Source of the DNA: Progne subis subis
Taxonomy: Eukaryota > Chordata > Aves > Passeriformes > Hirundinidae
Direction: 5' to 3'
NCBI GenBank assembly: GCA_022316685.1
Contig: JAKJHU010000024.1
Coordinates: forward strand, 2,364,501 to 2,428,500
DNA length: 64,000 nucleotides
Shown: piece by piece, positions 1 through 13,600 of the stretch
How positions within the stretch are numbered: the stretch's first letter is position 1
Layout of the letters: each line of letters opens with the position of its first letter
Program-made: the position numbers and the translations under genes
Notes under the pieces: generated by a model
The model's input: only the letters and a program-made list of their open reading frames with translations
Databases searched by the model: none
What the model was told of the DNA's origin: nothing

Positions 1-558
1 TCTACTACTACCTTAGGGAAAATCATGAAAATGGAGGGTATGAGTTACATAAGATACATACTGGTTTATTTATACTGTAGAAAAGATTCAGATTTAGTTC
101 TCATTGTTTTAAGCAGTAAGTGAAAATATGACAACATTTGAAATTATGAATTCTCTGTACAGGACTATATTATTTTACTTCATTAACAAAAATACAAACA
201 AACACAAACCCCAAAAAACAAACCACTATGACATAAGATGCTAAGATCGTGGCATGCAAATGAAGAGATAGATGGGGACTGGAATTACGGGATTATCTTT
301 CTGAAAGATTTTTAAATGTTTCTCCATTTCCAAAAAAAACCCCAAATCCCTTACTTCTGAAACCCATGAAGTGAGTGCAGATGCACTGTCTCTTAAACAG
401 TTTTATATAACGATATTAATAATATAAATGAGTGACTCTGAGACAAAAAGAGGACAAAAAGCCAAACATTTATTTCCTCTTTCTTCCATCACTTTCCTGG
501 AAGGCATTACATCAGCTTTTCTTCCTCACACTCTCACTTCAATACCTGTGCTGGCAGA
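1..558. other. AT-rich non-coding stretch
   Basis: No gene or recognisable repeat is seen. The stretch contains A-rich segments (around 185-225 and 330-350). Open frames are short and lack codon structure or splice context. Confidence 0.6.
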
Positions 559-800
559 AGGCAGCCTGAACTTGCAGTGGCTGGGAGGGGGGTGGCCACA
601 GCAGTGGCGCCGGGGCTCCATGTGGGACCCAGCTGCCCCCGCTGCCAGCGGATGCGTGATGCATCCCTGGGTGCATCCCTGTGCCCCCGGTGCCAGGGAG
701 CAGCATGGCACCCTTCCATGGGATCGGTCCCGCCGCCCTTTTTGGGCACAGGGGGCGTGGCAGCTTCCTCTGGGGAGCCTCCCAGTACAGGTTGTGGAGT
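559..800. other. GC-rich, CpG-bearing patch
   Basis: This patch stands out from the AT-rich surroundings and carries CpGs around 608-612, 649-655, 687, 724, 731-734 and 755. It includes a short imperfect repeat of GCATCCCTG (661-669 and again from 673). Frames on both strands stay open for about 90-130 codons, which is expected where stop codons are scarce, and none resembles a known protein. It could be a small CpG island, a decayed GC-rich repeat or a regulatory patch; the sequence alone does not decide. Confidence 0.45.
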
Positions 801-2530
801 CCACTGCCGGAATATCGCTAGTTGTGTAAAATCCATCCGAGAGAGTCGGGTGAGAACTGCTGAGAGAGAACGTGGTGCTTTTCTGAGAGAAGGAAGAATC
901 TAAGGAGAGTTAAAAGTGATTGTTAAGGCAAAGTAAAATGGGAAGCCCACATTCAAAAATTTGAAAGGGTTAAAAAATCATAATGGACAGAGCAGGCAAG
1001 CCTGTACAATTTTGTGAAAACCCAGTTACACCAACAAGAAGCTGCTCTCAAATGCCAAGCCTGCAAGTAGCCTAATTTGAAATGCTGGTTAGAAGCCATG
1101 GGGATGCAGTTGGCATGCCGACTGTCTGGGGGTCAGTGATTTTTTCTTATTCTGTGCTGTGATAGCACCCAATAAATGGATTATTTTCTTAGCAATCTTT
1201 AAGTTCAGTTATTGGGATGCTGGAGGCAGACTGTTCTTGGAGGAAATCTGTCAGCCCCAGAATTTGCTTCCCTGTTGGTTTGTCAGAGCTATTCTTTTGA
1301 CCTTCAAGGTGCAGAACAGGGTTCATCTATTCACTCGAGCTTTTGCCTGAGGAGAGGAGACTGAGGGAAATCAAGCCTGTTCTTGGATCACAGTCTATTT
1401 GGCTTGACGTTGTCAGTAAGTGTTATATATCACTGTAAATGTTTACTTAGCCTGTTGGTGAAGCACACTTTATAAGATGAAGGATATATAAAAGCAGCGT
1501 GGATATGTGTAAAAAGGGAGCCAGTTAAATGGCACTAGGGCAGAACAAAGAAGGGAAAGAAATTAAATGCATTGGGGTGGATTACAGTGAAATCTGTCTG
1601 CACTGAGGTGGACATTGGCAATTATTTTCTATGAGTTTTGGAGACTAAAATGCGTCTACTAAAATGGAAGATTCTAGGTTTTCTTTAAATTATGTTCTAC
1701 ATCTGGATGAAAATATATTTTTTGATTTAAAATATAACACTGAAAGTTGCATGGTAGGAGTGTTATTTACAGAAGATTGATCTGCTAACCCTTGATATGT
1801 AGACTGCTTAAAAGGAAAAGCTGAGCATGGAGATGAGGAAAGCCCTAGAACCAAGGGGCAGCGCGTCTCTGTTATTCCAGGTTGTTCATGGTATGTCCAT
1901 GCTGCTCAGTGGAGCTTCTGAAGCCTTTGCATGGCAAGTCTGACCCCAGCTTCCCTACACAAAGTGCTCCCTTCTGCATTCCCTGTGGGACTATTGAGAG
2001 ACCAAGATTTCTTGGCTAAGAAGCTGCTGTCAGCGTTATGTCAGATAAAAAGAAGTCTGCCCCATGGGCATTTACTTGCGTCAATGGATATTCACATTTT
2101 CAAACTTATAAATAAGTAGCTTTTACAGATGTGGTAGGTGGTCATGTTTATAATTCTCAAATTATCTTCGAATTTCAAGCTGTCTGGAATGTCTTGCCTG
2201 AAAAACTTGTGCCAACAAAAGTTGGAGTTTAAATCAAAACCAGTTTTGTCTGGTAAAGGTAGTAATTATTTTTAGTTTAGATGGGAATTTTCTTTGATAT
2301 TGTGACTTTTGTTCTCTTTCCATTTGGAAATGAAATAATTTCCTGAGAAATTTCCTGAGAAAAAATAATTTAAAAATACTCCCATTTTTGGGTAGGAGAA
2401 GGAGTTGCATTTTCTGGCAAACTTTTCCTACAAATGTTTTGTAAATCCAAAATGAGGTATTGTGGAATTAAAAAATTAAAATAAGTCCTTCCCGCTTTTA
2501 CAGAAGACATTAAACAAGTAACCTGTTATT
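801..2530. other. AT-rich non-coding stretch
   Basis: No gene is supported. The start is purine-rich with repeated GAGAGA motifs (about 838-915). A perfect 12-bp direct duplication, TTTCCTGAGAAA, occupies 2339-2350 and 2351-2362. Confidence 0.6.
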
Positions 2531-2790
2531 CCGTGGCCTTTTCCCTGACCCATGTGCAGCAAAGGCAGAGTAGAGGCAGAGCAGTGCTTCACCCGCAGCA
2601 GAAGCGCTCAGAACTCCCGCAGTGGCACAAAGCCGAGCCCGAGGGGCAATGCCCAACTCCATCCTCACAGCTGCCTGAGCCCACTCTTGGGCTGTCCTGG
2701 AAAAGCCTTTCTGCCCTGCCTGTGGCACAGGAGGAACCAGCTCCGCTCCTGTGCCAGCCAAAGCAGTGGCAGCTGTGTGATCACAGCCAG
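2531..2790. other. Moderately GC-rich patch, unassigned
   Basis: Local GC rises and frames of 80-100 codons appear on both strands, overlapping one another. That pattern fits base composition rather than coding. No repeat family is recognised. Confidence 0.4.
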
Positions 2791-5125
2791 CATGAAGTGA
2801 TGCAAATGCTCCTTTCCATTTACTGTCCCTCAGTGTAAAAATAGAGCACTGGCTAGACCTGCTGAGTGTGGATGAGAAGGAATGAGAGATTTTGTGAGTT
2901 TGGGTTTGGTTTTTAATAATAATTTCTAAAAATTATAGAAATCAACTTATATATCAAATTTCTGAGACTTATTTTTATGAATAAATCTGATCAATATAAA
3001 CTTTGTACCCATCCCCCACTCCACATGCTCGGAGCAAAACCTCATCTCTGAACATGCTTTCAAATGTTCTGAAAGTGCAGATCTGAGCATCCTGGTTATT
3101 GCTATAATGTTGCTTAAAAAATAATAATTTGCCATGAAATTTTGTAGGCAATGTGTTAGGAAAGGAATTAGAAAATACAGTGAGTAAGAAATAGATTAGC
3201 TTGGGCTATTATAACCAACCTAAATTTTTTAAATGGCTGTCCAGTTTATCTCTCCTGCAGCTGCATCAGACCTTGTAATGGGATTAGGCTTTTCCACAAA
3301 ATCTTTTTTTTTTTCTTTTTTTTTATTTTTAGAGCCATATATTTCTGGCAGGGAAGAGCATTCCAGTTATCTCTCCCAAAGAGATGATGCACTTTAACAT
3401 AAAAGCAAAGAGGGGGCACCTATAAGGACTGAGTCTGAGTGTGAACTCATTTCAGCATGGTGGGAAGTGGTGCACAGTGTCTGCCTTGCACAACAGGATG
3501 GTCCTCATTTTGTTTAGACAAATGTCACTGGGATAATTTTGTGGCTTAGTGCTGGCCTGGATGAATGCTACAGAAATCCCATCTCCTCACTAAAAGAGGA
3601 GAAGGAATTCACTGTTAAAAGAGAAATAAAATCCTATGCTTTGTCAGCTCTGACCTGAATAAGGACATGAACTGACCACAAGTGCCCAGCAAACTGCAAG
3701 TGTTAAGATGTTCCCAGTAGGATGGAATTCCTGTAGTTCAGCTTTTCAGTGATCTCAGCTGTAAAATGACTGCCACACTCTATTTGTAAATTTTCTCAGT
3801 AAATGGAGCATCCTGATTGTAGAGCATCCTGACACAGCTGGCGCCCAGAGTCAGGGGATCAGTTGCTAATAAACAACTCCTAATACTGAAAAGCCGAAAG
3901 AGGGGTAGGCTCTGTGATTAAGCAACAGTTGCTGATGCCGTTGAGGTTATCTCCAGAGAGACCTTCTCTCTCTAGCATATGGAATATATCTGGGATACAG
4001 TCAGCTTGACCTAGGAAGTTATTTATTTCTTTGAGAAAGTCAACTCAATGCATCTGTGATGTCTGTCCATACCATGGTTTGTATCCTGGATCCATGGAAA
4101 GCACACAGGACTCTGTGGACACTTAACATGCTCCTTTAGTGGATGCAGAGGCCTTTCCTGTTCTTCCAAAGGGATCTGCCTGGTCACATACAGAGCACTG
4201 AGAACAGTGTTGTCATTGCTCTTAGTGATTTATTTTGCTCCTGATTTAAGCAGGATTATGAATTGAGGTTAAATTGTACATCTCTTTAATCCCTGTTGTG
4301 GGTAGTTTCAGGACAGATATGCATGTGTCAGGAATTCTTAGCACAGTCTGTGTTTAACATGGATGAGAGCAGAGAGGGCTGCACTGCACAACCTGCTCCA
4401 AAGGCAAATTGAGAAGTGTTGAGTGGGCTTGTTCCCTGGCATGACCTGGGTAATCCTCTGTGGGTGTGGCACTGTTTTTCCTGCCCGCCCAGCATGTCTT
4501 TGGGAGGCCATCCGAAAGTATAATCAGCAAAACCGTTTTGCTGTGTTGCGCCATTTCTCAGTGTTTCTGCCCAAAATTTAAGCAGGATTTGAAGCAAATG
4601 CCTATTAATAAGAAAAAAGGGGTTTTAATCCATATCTTACAATGCTTTAAGTATATGTTAATAAGAAATAGATGGAACACATATGTGTGCATCCACACAG
4701 TTGAATGTGTGTATTTGTCCCTGCTGTTATGGCCACTCCAGTTCCAGGTGTAACTTCTGCTGAGGGTCACGGTCTGGCTGTGGCACCTGGGGTGACTCTA
4801 AGTGACCCTGACTGGCACAAGTCACAGTGGGCAGGTGCTTCTATGGGACAGGGTAGCACAAGGTCACACTGGGCCGTAACAAATGAGGCTACAACATAAT
4901 TACCTATGACTCTTACTCCTCTGTGTTGTGTTGAAACCAGGCATGGAATGTGCTTTGAAAGTTCTTTTGTGTTTGTTGAACACAGCAATTTGCAGGGCCT
5001 TATGCATTAAGCATGACAATTTGGTTTTCAAATAGATGCTGTCCTGAATTTTTAAGTCGCAATCATCCTTCCTCCCCACACATATGTGTACAAAACACTG
5101 GTGTGGAGTAAGGTAGAGCCCCCGA
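2791..5125. other. AT-rich non-coding stretch
   Basis: No gene is supported. A T-rich tract lies at about 3303-3332, and a segment rich in GTCAC/GTGAC motifs lies around 4760-4875. Overlapping short frames on both strands are compatible with chance. Confidence 0.6.
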
Positions 5126-5226
5126 TTTATCGCTTATATTTTGTTTTTGTGGTGGTTTTTTTGTGGGTTTGTTTGGTGTTTTGTTGTTGGGGTTTTTTTG
5201 GTGTCAGGTTTTTTGGGGTTTTTTTC
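5126..5226 (+). repeat. GT-rich low-complexity tract
   Basis: The + strand here is almost entirely G and T, with short TTTTTGTGG and GGGTTTGTTT-like units and nearly no C. This is strong strand asymmetry and typical low-complexity sequence, with no coding potential. Confidence 0.75.
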
Positions 5227-7857
5227 ATGTTATATGGCTGACCCCTGTCTAAAATAGTTGCATTGAGTAAACATGATGCTAAGATGCTGAGTATGCCCCA
5301 GGTCATCTAGACTCTGCTAAGACATCAAACTAAATTTCCATGAAGCACTTCCATTGGATTGGGTTGCTTCCAGTAGAAAAAGGACTGATAATGTAGGTTT
5401 CCAGTCTCCTGGGAGCTCATTTTATGACCTGTCTTTCTACAAGCTAAGAGGTGTTTGTCTTGTGTCTGTATGATTATAAATGAAAAAGCACACTCTGTGC
5501 TCTGCTCCAGCCATATAAACAGAATCACAGACACAAGTCTTTATTGAGCTACAGTGAGCTGTTCAGCACAAAATTGAACTTCAGCCAACTCCACCTCTCA
5601 ACACTGTATAAAAAACAGCTCAGATCCGGTTTTACATTTCCCTGTTAGACTTGTGTTGGGATAATACAGGCTAAAAGCAAAGGGAAGGGAAAAAACCTCA
5701 CCTTGAGGTATAGACATTCAGTTAACCAATGAAAAAGAAGGAGGAAACTAGGCAGGGAAGAGACATCCATAGGAGTTTTCTTCTGGAAAAAGGTTAAAAA
5801 TTGGGAGTAAGAAAATTTGAGTGCTCAGTGTGAATAGGAAGCAAATAAATTATTGTGGGCTGCAGGACAGGGAAAATTTGATAGTGAAAACTAAAATCCT
5901 TCAAGAGTCTCTAAAGAGCTGCTGCTGCTGCAGGAGAGCCACAGGGACTGTGAAGAAGAGTGGAATAAGTCACATGCATTGCTTGAGCTGTGCCCATTTG
6001 CTGCCAAACCTGTCCATTCTCTTGTGTTCCTTGAATCAGACAAGTGCTCCAGGAGGGGAGAGATTTTTGATGTGACAACCTCAGTCAATAAACTGTTCAG
6101 CAGACAGGACTCAGGCTCAGGACTCATGGCTGACTCCCCCACCGGGCTCTCTCCAACTCTTTCATAAATTATAATGTATTCTGGGAATTTCCAGTGGCCT
6201 AGACCACAAAGAATGTCACCTTGTTGAGTTGGCTTGTAGAAAAGATAACCTGGGTTGGATGAAACTGGGCTCTTGACCCAAGCTTTGATTTAGAATGGGT
6301 TTGCTAGTAGGAGGAAGGATGGAAACAACGTTTTTAGTGCTTTTCCTTGTTTGGGATTTTTTTTTCCAATTTCCAATAAATAGATATAAGTTCTAGTTAC
6401 AAAGAGTGGTGACTGTTCTTGTTTTTTTAGGCCAGACAAAAAGAGAACACATTAGTACAAATGCAAGAAAGCTCATTCTTGGGAGAGATGTGACATAAAT
6501 TTTAGGCTTAAGTGCAAGATGTTGAAAAACAGGCAGCTAAATTTTTTTATTCTAATTCCTGTCCTTAGTTTCAGAACAAGTAAGCACCAGGTACTCTCAC
6601 AATGATCAGTAGTTTTTAAACTATGTGAATAATCAAATTTGAGTCTAGCGTTAGGTTGCCACATAAAATCAACAAAGAAGGCCTGTTCTGGAGACTCAGT
6701 TACATGTCTGGCTTCTTGAGAGCAATTATCCTAAACAGTTTTCCAAGTTATCTGAAATTACACTGCCATAATTTACAGGAATTTGAATACATTTCAGAAA
6801 CTCTCAGGTATCATCCAAGTGGAATTAATTTCTTACTGGATGAGGGGCTCTGTAAACAAAGTTGTCAAAGCCAAGGACTTTCAAAGGTCCTTTTAGGAAA
6901 GCAGGACATGCCAGAACTTCAGAAGCTGTTCAGGTTAGAGGTTGTATAAAAAAGGGAGTTATTTTCCTGCACTCATTTCTCTATTTATATTTAGAATATA
7001 CTTGGCATCAATAATTGACAAAGGTTAACACAGGATTAACGCAGGATTACTTATCTTACGGGTATTCAGAATAGTTCACATTGCATCTGAAAATTTGATT
7101 TGGTTTGAATATTGTCAGGGTTCTACACAGGGCTACAGCACAGCTTTGTTCTTTCAAATATCATTAATGAGGACTTGTTGAGACTGTAATATTTATTAAA
7201 CAGTTTAAATCCTTCAGTTTCATAAACAAATGCTCTGATGTCCTTTTCATTTGAGTGTAGAAGCTGCTCGTATAGAATTGTTAATTGAAATCACTTAGCT
7301 TAGTGACCCCCCCAGGCAGCCTTGATGCACTGTATCCCAGATTTCTGATTGTGAAACCAGAAGTCAAAAGCAGCAAAACATAATTATTTTATTTCTAGTC
7401 TTCATTTTAATTCGTAATTTTGAACTTAAGTGCTTCCAAAGTTGCCTGACAACACTGCTATTGCTTTTTTAATTGCCTAATGTGAGAAATGTTTGCCAAA
7501 TGCTGTGGTAACAAAAGAAATATTGCAATTTACTGATTAATAAAAGCCTTCCGTAATTTAGCTTTACGTACCACACTGACTTTCAGTCACCCAAGGAAAA
7601 TGTCCTTTGCCATGGCCTCCCTTGCAATCCTTGATAATTTCAACACAGTTATCTGCATTTCAGATCTATTTGTGAACAAAAAATTGCTTTAACAACAAAC
7701 AAAAACATTAAAAAAAAAACCCTCGTCTGAGCAATATGCACAAATTCCATGGATCTTCTGCATGACTTGAACCGCGTAATTGTACAGTTTGTTCTAAAAA
7801 TGGATGACTTACACGAGGGAACACTAGCCTGCAGCCGTGGTTGAAAGTGCATATTTC
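5227..7857. other. AT-rich non-coding stretch
   Basis: No gene is supported. Small local features only: four CTG units near 5919-5931 and a nearby duplication of CAGGACTCA at about 6104-6125. The 97-codon frame at 6656-6949 has no splice context, homology or other support. Confidence 0.6.
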
Positions 7858-7918
7858 TGTGTGAAACATTCATATGTGAACCTCAGTTTCCAGGGTTAAA
7901 ATGAAGATTTACATGTTT
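7858..7918 (+). repeat. Possible MIR-type SINE fragment
   Basis: The order CTCAGTTTCC followed shortly by TTAAAATGAAGATTTACAT resembles the conserved central part of MIR/CORE SINEs (CTCAGTTTCC, spacer, TGTAAAATG, GATTTAC). Only about 60 bases match, so this may be coincidence. No flanking target-site duplication is visible, as expected for an element of this age. Confidence 0.35.
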
Positions 7919-8563
7919 GATAAGATCTGGAATTGCTGCATGTCTTGCAGCAGACCTAGATGTCATGTGGGTCACTGGAAAGTACACAGATTATAGCAAT
8001 AAAATGAATATAACTCAGCAGCAAGAGGAATACAACATAGACTGTCATTGAAAATCACCCTCCTTTATTCAGATTTTAGTTACAAATGAGAAATGTTCAA
8101 AATGTTGAAATCTTTAATTTGGACAAGTCTTTGTAAAAGAGAGCCCTTATAAAAATTTCCTTCTAAAACCAGCAGCAATTGTCTTTTAAAAAGAAATATT
8201 CTGATGTGGATGGAAAAGAATGATCTACTTAATCTGAAGCCTTTGACCAAGCTGAACAGGAAATTACTCTAATGATCACTTATTCTTACCCATCACTTTG
8301 GATTCACAGAGAATAAAAAAATTTTACAAAGACAGGAAAAAGTTTTTACATGAGTGGGTTAACCAAAATCCAGCAAATTAATGACCAGATTTTTCAATGT
8401 TTTAGGCAGCTGTAACTACTGGTGAAATATTTTAAATTCTCATTCTAATAGTTTTCCTAACAAAATTTCAGCAATTTACCTGTTCTGTAGGATTGAGGGA
8501 AGCAGGCCAGTTACATAAAACCAGAAGACTTTTTGGAGGGAGTCTGCCTTGGGGGTGTGAGAG

Positions 8564-8608
8564 GTTTTGTTTTGTTTTGTTTTATTTTATTTTATTTTAT
8601 TTTATTTA
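8564..8608 (+). repeat. Compound pentanucleotide microsatellite (TTTTG)n(TTTTA)n
   Basis: About three TTTTG units pass directly into about five to six TTTTA units and end in TTTATG. The switch of unit by one base (G to A) suggests point mutation and spread within one array. Likely length-polymorphic. Confidence 0.9.
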
Positions 8609-10597
8609 TGTTCAAAGTATTGGGAGCAAAACTGTTTAAAGCATTGTGATGTGAGAAGCGATACTCTGTTATGGATATGGGTAATAACACGATCTGGATT
8701 CTTTTGTTTGTGAGAATATCTTCAGCTTTGTTTGCTTGTACTTAAATCTATGATCAGAACTTGCTACTTAGCAGAGGAGTCCAAAATCCTCACTACTGGA
8801 AGATACATTCCTGAGCATAGATTTGTTATCCAGTGCTCTTGCTGGCAGCCTGCAGAAGGTTTGGGGACCTGTGGCAAACACTGACAATAAACATAGAGCA
8901 TGCCTAGAAAAACCTGCCTGTTAGCACAGTGTCAAATGTTTATGACTGGATGATCACAGACCTTCAGACACTCAAACTTCTGTGTTGGAGAATGTTGGAA
9001 TTTCTTTCGAAACTTGTAAATTATAAATATCAATTTCCTGACTTGATAAGCATTACATCTTCCATGGGAAATCCATAGTAATCCTCATCTTAATGCTTAT
9101 GTAGGAACTGATCTTGGAACTAAATATTGGTGGTTGTCCTGATTATGAAATGATTAGTTGAGATATATATGAGTATATTAAAATCCTACCTAATACTCAT
9201 AAATCTGTAGTTGATTATGAGTTCGGTCATAAGGGAAAAATATAAATATTGATTATTCTTGGGCAGTAGTTGGCAAGATTTTACTCTTCTATCCCTAAAC
9301 CCAAAGCCTCAAATCTAGGAAAGAAAACCTTATACTGATTTAAAAAGAAACATATGGGGTAGGAGGGAAGTATTTAAATCCAGAAAAAGGATAATTCAGC
9401 AAATGAAACTGAAAAAAGTAGGACTAATAGAAGATTTATCAGGGAAGGAAAAAACTAGAAAAAGTCTATCGTCATTAGAGAATAGTAATATATTAAAATT
9501 AAAAGAACAAATCAATTCTATACAATTACTAGATGAACAGGTGAAGGGAGGAGTAGGTGTTTTCAATAAGTATTTCAATTCTATAACTAGGAATTCAATA
9601 GATAATATATTAATAGAATAGATTAAATATTTTCCATTTTTTTAAGTTAATCAGGAGAATTTTTAAATATCACCTGAGTCGGCAGTCATCAGAAATTTTC
9701 CCCCAAGTATTTTAAGATATGTGTCTCATAGAGTATTTTTGACTGCTAGTATTTATTTTCAACACATCTTGGAAAACTGAGAATGTTTCAGAAGCCTTGA
9801 GGGGAAAAAAAATCTCGTATCCCATTGTTTAAAATGTTAAATGGGATAATCCAAGTAATTATAAGTGTTGCTCACCTGACTTCAGGCATGAGAAAAACGA
9901 TGGAATGGCCTTTAAAACTCAAATGCAGGTTGAAACAATGGTACTGTAAATAATATTCCTTAACAGAGGATGAGAGAAGTAAGTTTTTGTCAGATCAGTT
10001 TATTTACAAGACTATATTAAAAATAGTGCTAATAGCGCTTTATAAAACTTATAACGGCACAAAAGTTTGAGAAATCAAGGTGCCATGGCACATATTGAAA
10101 ATGTTAAAAGAAGTGACAAAACAGAAGTCTAACCAGGGGCTTGCCACAATGTTTTTCTGCAGCATGAGCCACTGAACATCTGAACTTAAGAGTCCCACTT
10201 CCTATTTCATCCCAATCCATATGAGGTATCATGGTTAAATATATATCAATACATTCTGAATCCAAAAGAAGATTTAGATGTTGCCAAATTTGAAAGGCTT
10301 GAAAGGAGAAGTTACTCATTATCAGATGGAAATTAGGATTCTCATCAATGAGGAGTCTGTTTACGTGCCCTCTGGAGGGAGGTTTCCCTGAGAGTTTAGA
10401 GGATTTTTCAAAGTACATCAGCTGGTGCTAGTACACCCACAGTTGGCCAGCACAGACCTCAGTCATCCTTCTTACCTCCCACAGCCTTCACCTGTAAAGA
10501 AGCTAATTCTGAACTCTGTAAAGGTCTTGCAAATATCACCACCATCAGTCTTACTAGGCAGTCCTTAGAACAACTTTCTATGCCCTGCTTCAATATT
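8609..10597. other. AT-rich non-coding stretch
   Basis: No gene is supported. A 72-codon + strand frame at 9406-9621 is lysine/asparagine-rich, as expected from AT-rich DNA. A 104-codon minus frame at 10104-10418 has no recognisable domain. Confidence 0.55.
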
Positions 10598-10620
10598 AAA
10601 AAAAAAAAAAAAAAAAAAAA
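10598..10620 (+). repeat. Poly(A) tract, 23 bases
   Basis: An uninterrupted A run is followed by an A-rich GGAAGAAGAAA segment. No AATAAA lies in the 30 bases before it, so a retroposed tail is not specifically supported. Confidence 0.85.
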
Positions 10621-13600
10621 GGAAGAAGAAAAAAAATATGATTATGCTGGTCAAGAGCTGGCACCTGATTTTTCATTTCAGTGATCAAGGCAGAACAGCC
10701 CTTAAATCCTACTTAAACTGGATAATTTCTAAGACAGATTTTGTATAAAACAAATAAAATCCTAGCTTTCCATAGCAAGCATGATGAAGATGATCATGCA
10801 CCCTGTGGAGGGTACTTACATTTTCCTGGACTGAGTTATAAAAGGCTGAAACACTTTGCAAAGTGTTTAGATCATAGAGATAAAATTATGTAAGTATGAG
10901 TTGAACTGCTTTATTGCCTTCTTGCCCCTAAATGATGGAGTGCAGTTTCAAAGATCACAGATTCTATAACATCTTCCAGGATTAGCTATGACATCTGAAA
11001 GCTCTTTCAGAGAAAATTTGAACTTGAATACATTGTGCTATAAAAAAACACCGCATAAAAATGGCTTCATGCATAGTAAGCCTTGGAAAGCTTCACAGAT
11101 ATTTTTGTCCCTTCTGTTCCATCTGGGGTGTGCTATTTTAGATTGGGTTTATAGTATTGTTACAGTTTCCCTAGTTATGAAAACATAGACACAATAGTAT
11201 AGTTCTATGCTTCATATACTGCAGTTTTTGTTAGGAGTTTGTTTATTGGCTATGAAAAGTGTAGAAATTAAATCAAGGTGGAGAAATGTACAGTAAAAGA
11301 CACATTATGTCTTGTTGCACAAAGACATTGTAGTTTCAAATCTTAAAAAAAAAAAGCATTTTGACTGAAGTAAGAATTTTTCTCTTTGTATTTGAGAAGC
11401 ACAACTCAACCAAACCACTCTTGAGGCGTTGTCTTTCATCTGGAGAAAGAACCATGATTCTCGTATAGATAACTGATGTAATTTTTGTCTTGTCAAGATG
11501 GGATTTTTCAAATATAAACAGACTGCTTTCTTAGCACCTATTTGCCTCAAAATGCTTGTCTCACCTAATAGTTTAGAAATTCCAAGGACAGCAGGACTCA
11601 TTTTCCAGCTGACTTCAGTTTCTGAACTGAACTCTCTGATCCTTTTTTGAAATATTTAATTTATACTTTCTGTCCATCCATGCATAATGATAGCATTTTG
11701 ACATGTCTTATATAAAATGCACTTGTAACAAACCCTGGATTCACAGTAATGTTTATGAGCATCACAGATTCTCTGTGGAACAATTACCAATGAAACAAGT
11801 GTCTAGAGGCCACCTAACTGTTCCTGTTCAGGATTTCCTGACCTCACTCTGTAGTTCAGCTTAAGAATTGTGCTTTGGTGCAAGGGGTTTTTCAAGGGGT
11901 TTTTTTCAGCCTAGAGTGAGCTTTGTTTTTTTCTCTGGAGAAAAAAATATGAAATTAGTGACTGGAGCTTGGTATCTCTGGCTTAGCAACCAGAACAGGT
12001 GAACACAGCTTATGCTGAAGCTCCAACTGCCTCATTTCTGACACACTGGAAGTTGAAGCTGTGTGGCTGAAGCCTCGATCTCGCAGTAACACTCGGGGTT
12101 ATGCTGCTAGACTCTGCATTCAGCTCTGAGTGTCACTGAGGCTGCAGTACAGCTTGTGCTGCACTTCTGTAGCTGCCAGTCATGTGCTTGTGAGGGCACA
12201 GGAACAAAGGCATTGCCTTCTAGCACGTCCTAACGCTGCGGCGTGCATGCAGGCTTAACCTACTTGAAGTCAGCCAGAAAATGTCCCTTGCTGGACCAGG
12301 GTTTCATCTCTTGCATGCTTTTAATTTTTTGGACACAAGATGTGTAAGTACTTATTAGCCATTTTGTCTGGCCTGTAACACATGCCACTAGGGCTGGAGA
12401 CACGTCAAGGCTCTTTAAGTATCCACTCTAGGTATGTCTGCAGGTTGTGTGCCTTTTTGCAGGTAATGGTGGAGCCCACTTATGTGTCCCCGTTTGAAAT
12501 TGTAAACTTGTTGTTCTTCACTCTGAATTTTTAAAAATCCTCAATAAGGATTTGGTGTAAAATAGAGGATTAGACAAAAAATAATGTACTTAGTCTCAAA
12601 GCAGAAAAATGCAATTTATGCTCCTGCATTAGTTAGCTTATCAAATTGAAGATGCTGAATATATATGACATATGAGTTCTTGTTGCTGTAACACATTTAA
12701 AAGATTACATTTAAATGGAACAAGATACTTAAAGAAATCAGGTTAAAAAGATTTTCAAATGTATGTACATACAGGACATGAGTCTATCTAACAAATAAAT
12801 CCCATTTATCTAACTACATTTCATCCACAATTAAGTTTTTTTCTATAAAGTTTGAAACAACTTCCATATTTGACTATATTCTTTTTAATATTTATGTTCC
12901 TGGGCAATTTTTTTGCTGTCTAGTACCAGTCATAAAGCTATTACAGGCTGCAGGATTTTGTAGGATTGTGCAGTCCAATTTTGGTTTGCTGTAAGCCAGA
13001 TTCATCAGTTTAATGCTGATGTACTACAAGTCATTTATGACTTGTGCTCATGTTGTTCTAAGTGTTTTTCCTAAAGACAGCAAGTATGATTTTTCCTGCT
13101 GGTTTTTGTCTCCTGAGAGGTCAGTTATGTACTGCAGTATGATGTGCAAAATAACCTCAAGCATTTGTACATAAATGCTAATGCCCAAAGATGTTATATA
13201 CTCTAAACTGCTCTCACTAATAATCGAGTTTAAGATATGATACGGATTTCCATTATAAAAAACCCTTAAAGCTGAAACTTTACTGTACATTTTGCACTGC
13301 AGCCTGAACAGTTGTTATACCTGAAGGAAGTTCAGAAGTACAAGTTATCTGAATTCTGTCCTTTCTGTCAGGAGCTTATCATTGTGGTCTGGACTGATGT
13401 GCTCGTTTATTCTGATGCCTGCTCCTGCAGTGGGTGCCCTGTAGTTAGAACTGCTCTATTTGACGACAGGAATTAAGTACTTAAGTACTGAGTGCTCAGT
13501 GCTGAATGTGTCTGCTTTTTGGATAGCATGTGGCAATTTTGCATGTGCAAGATAGTTCTCACTCTGGGAGGTTTCATAATTGCACGGTCAGGTTGACTGT

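Noticed and set aside
5919..5933. CTG trinucleotide repeat
   Set aside because: Only about four units, too short to be noteworthy.
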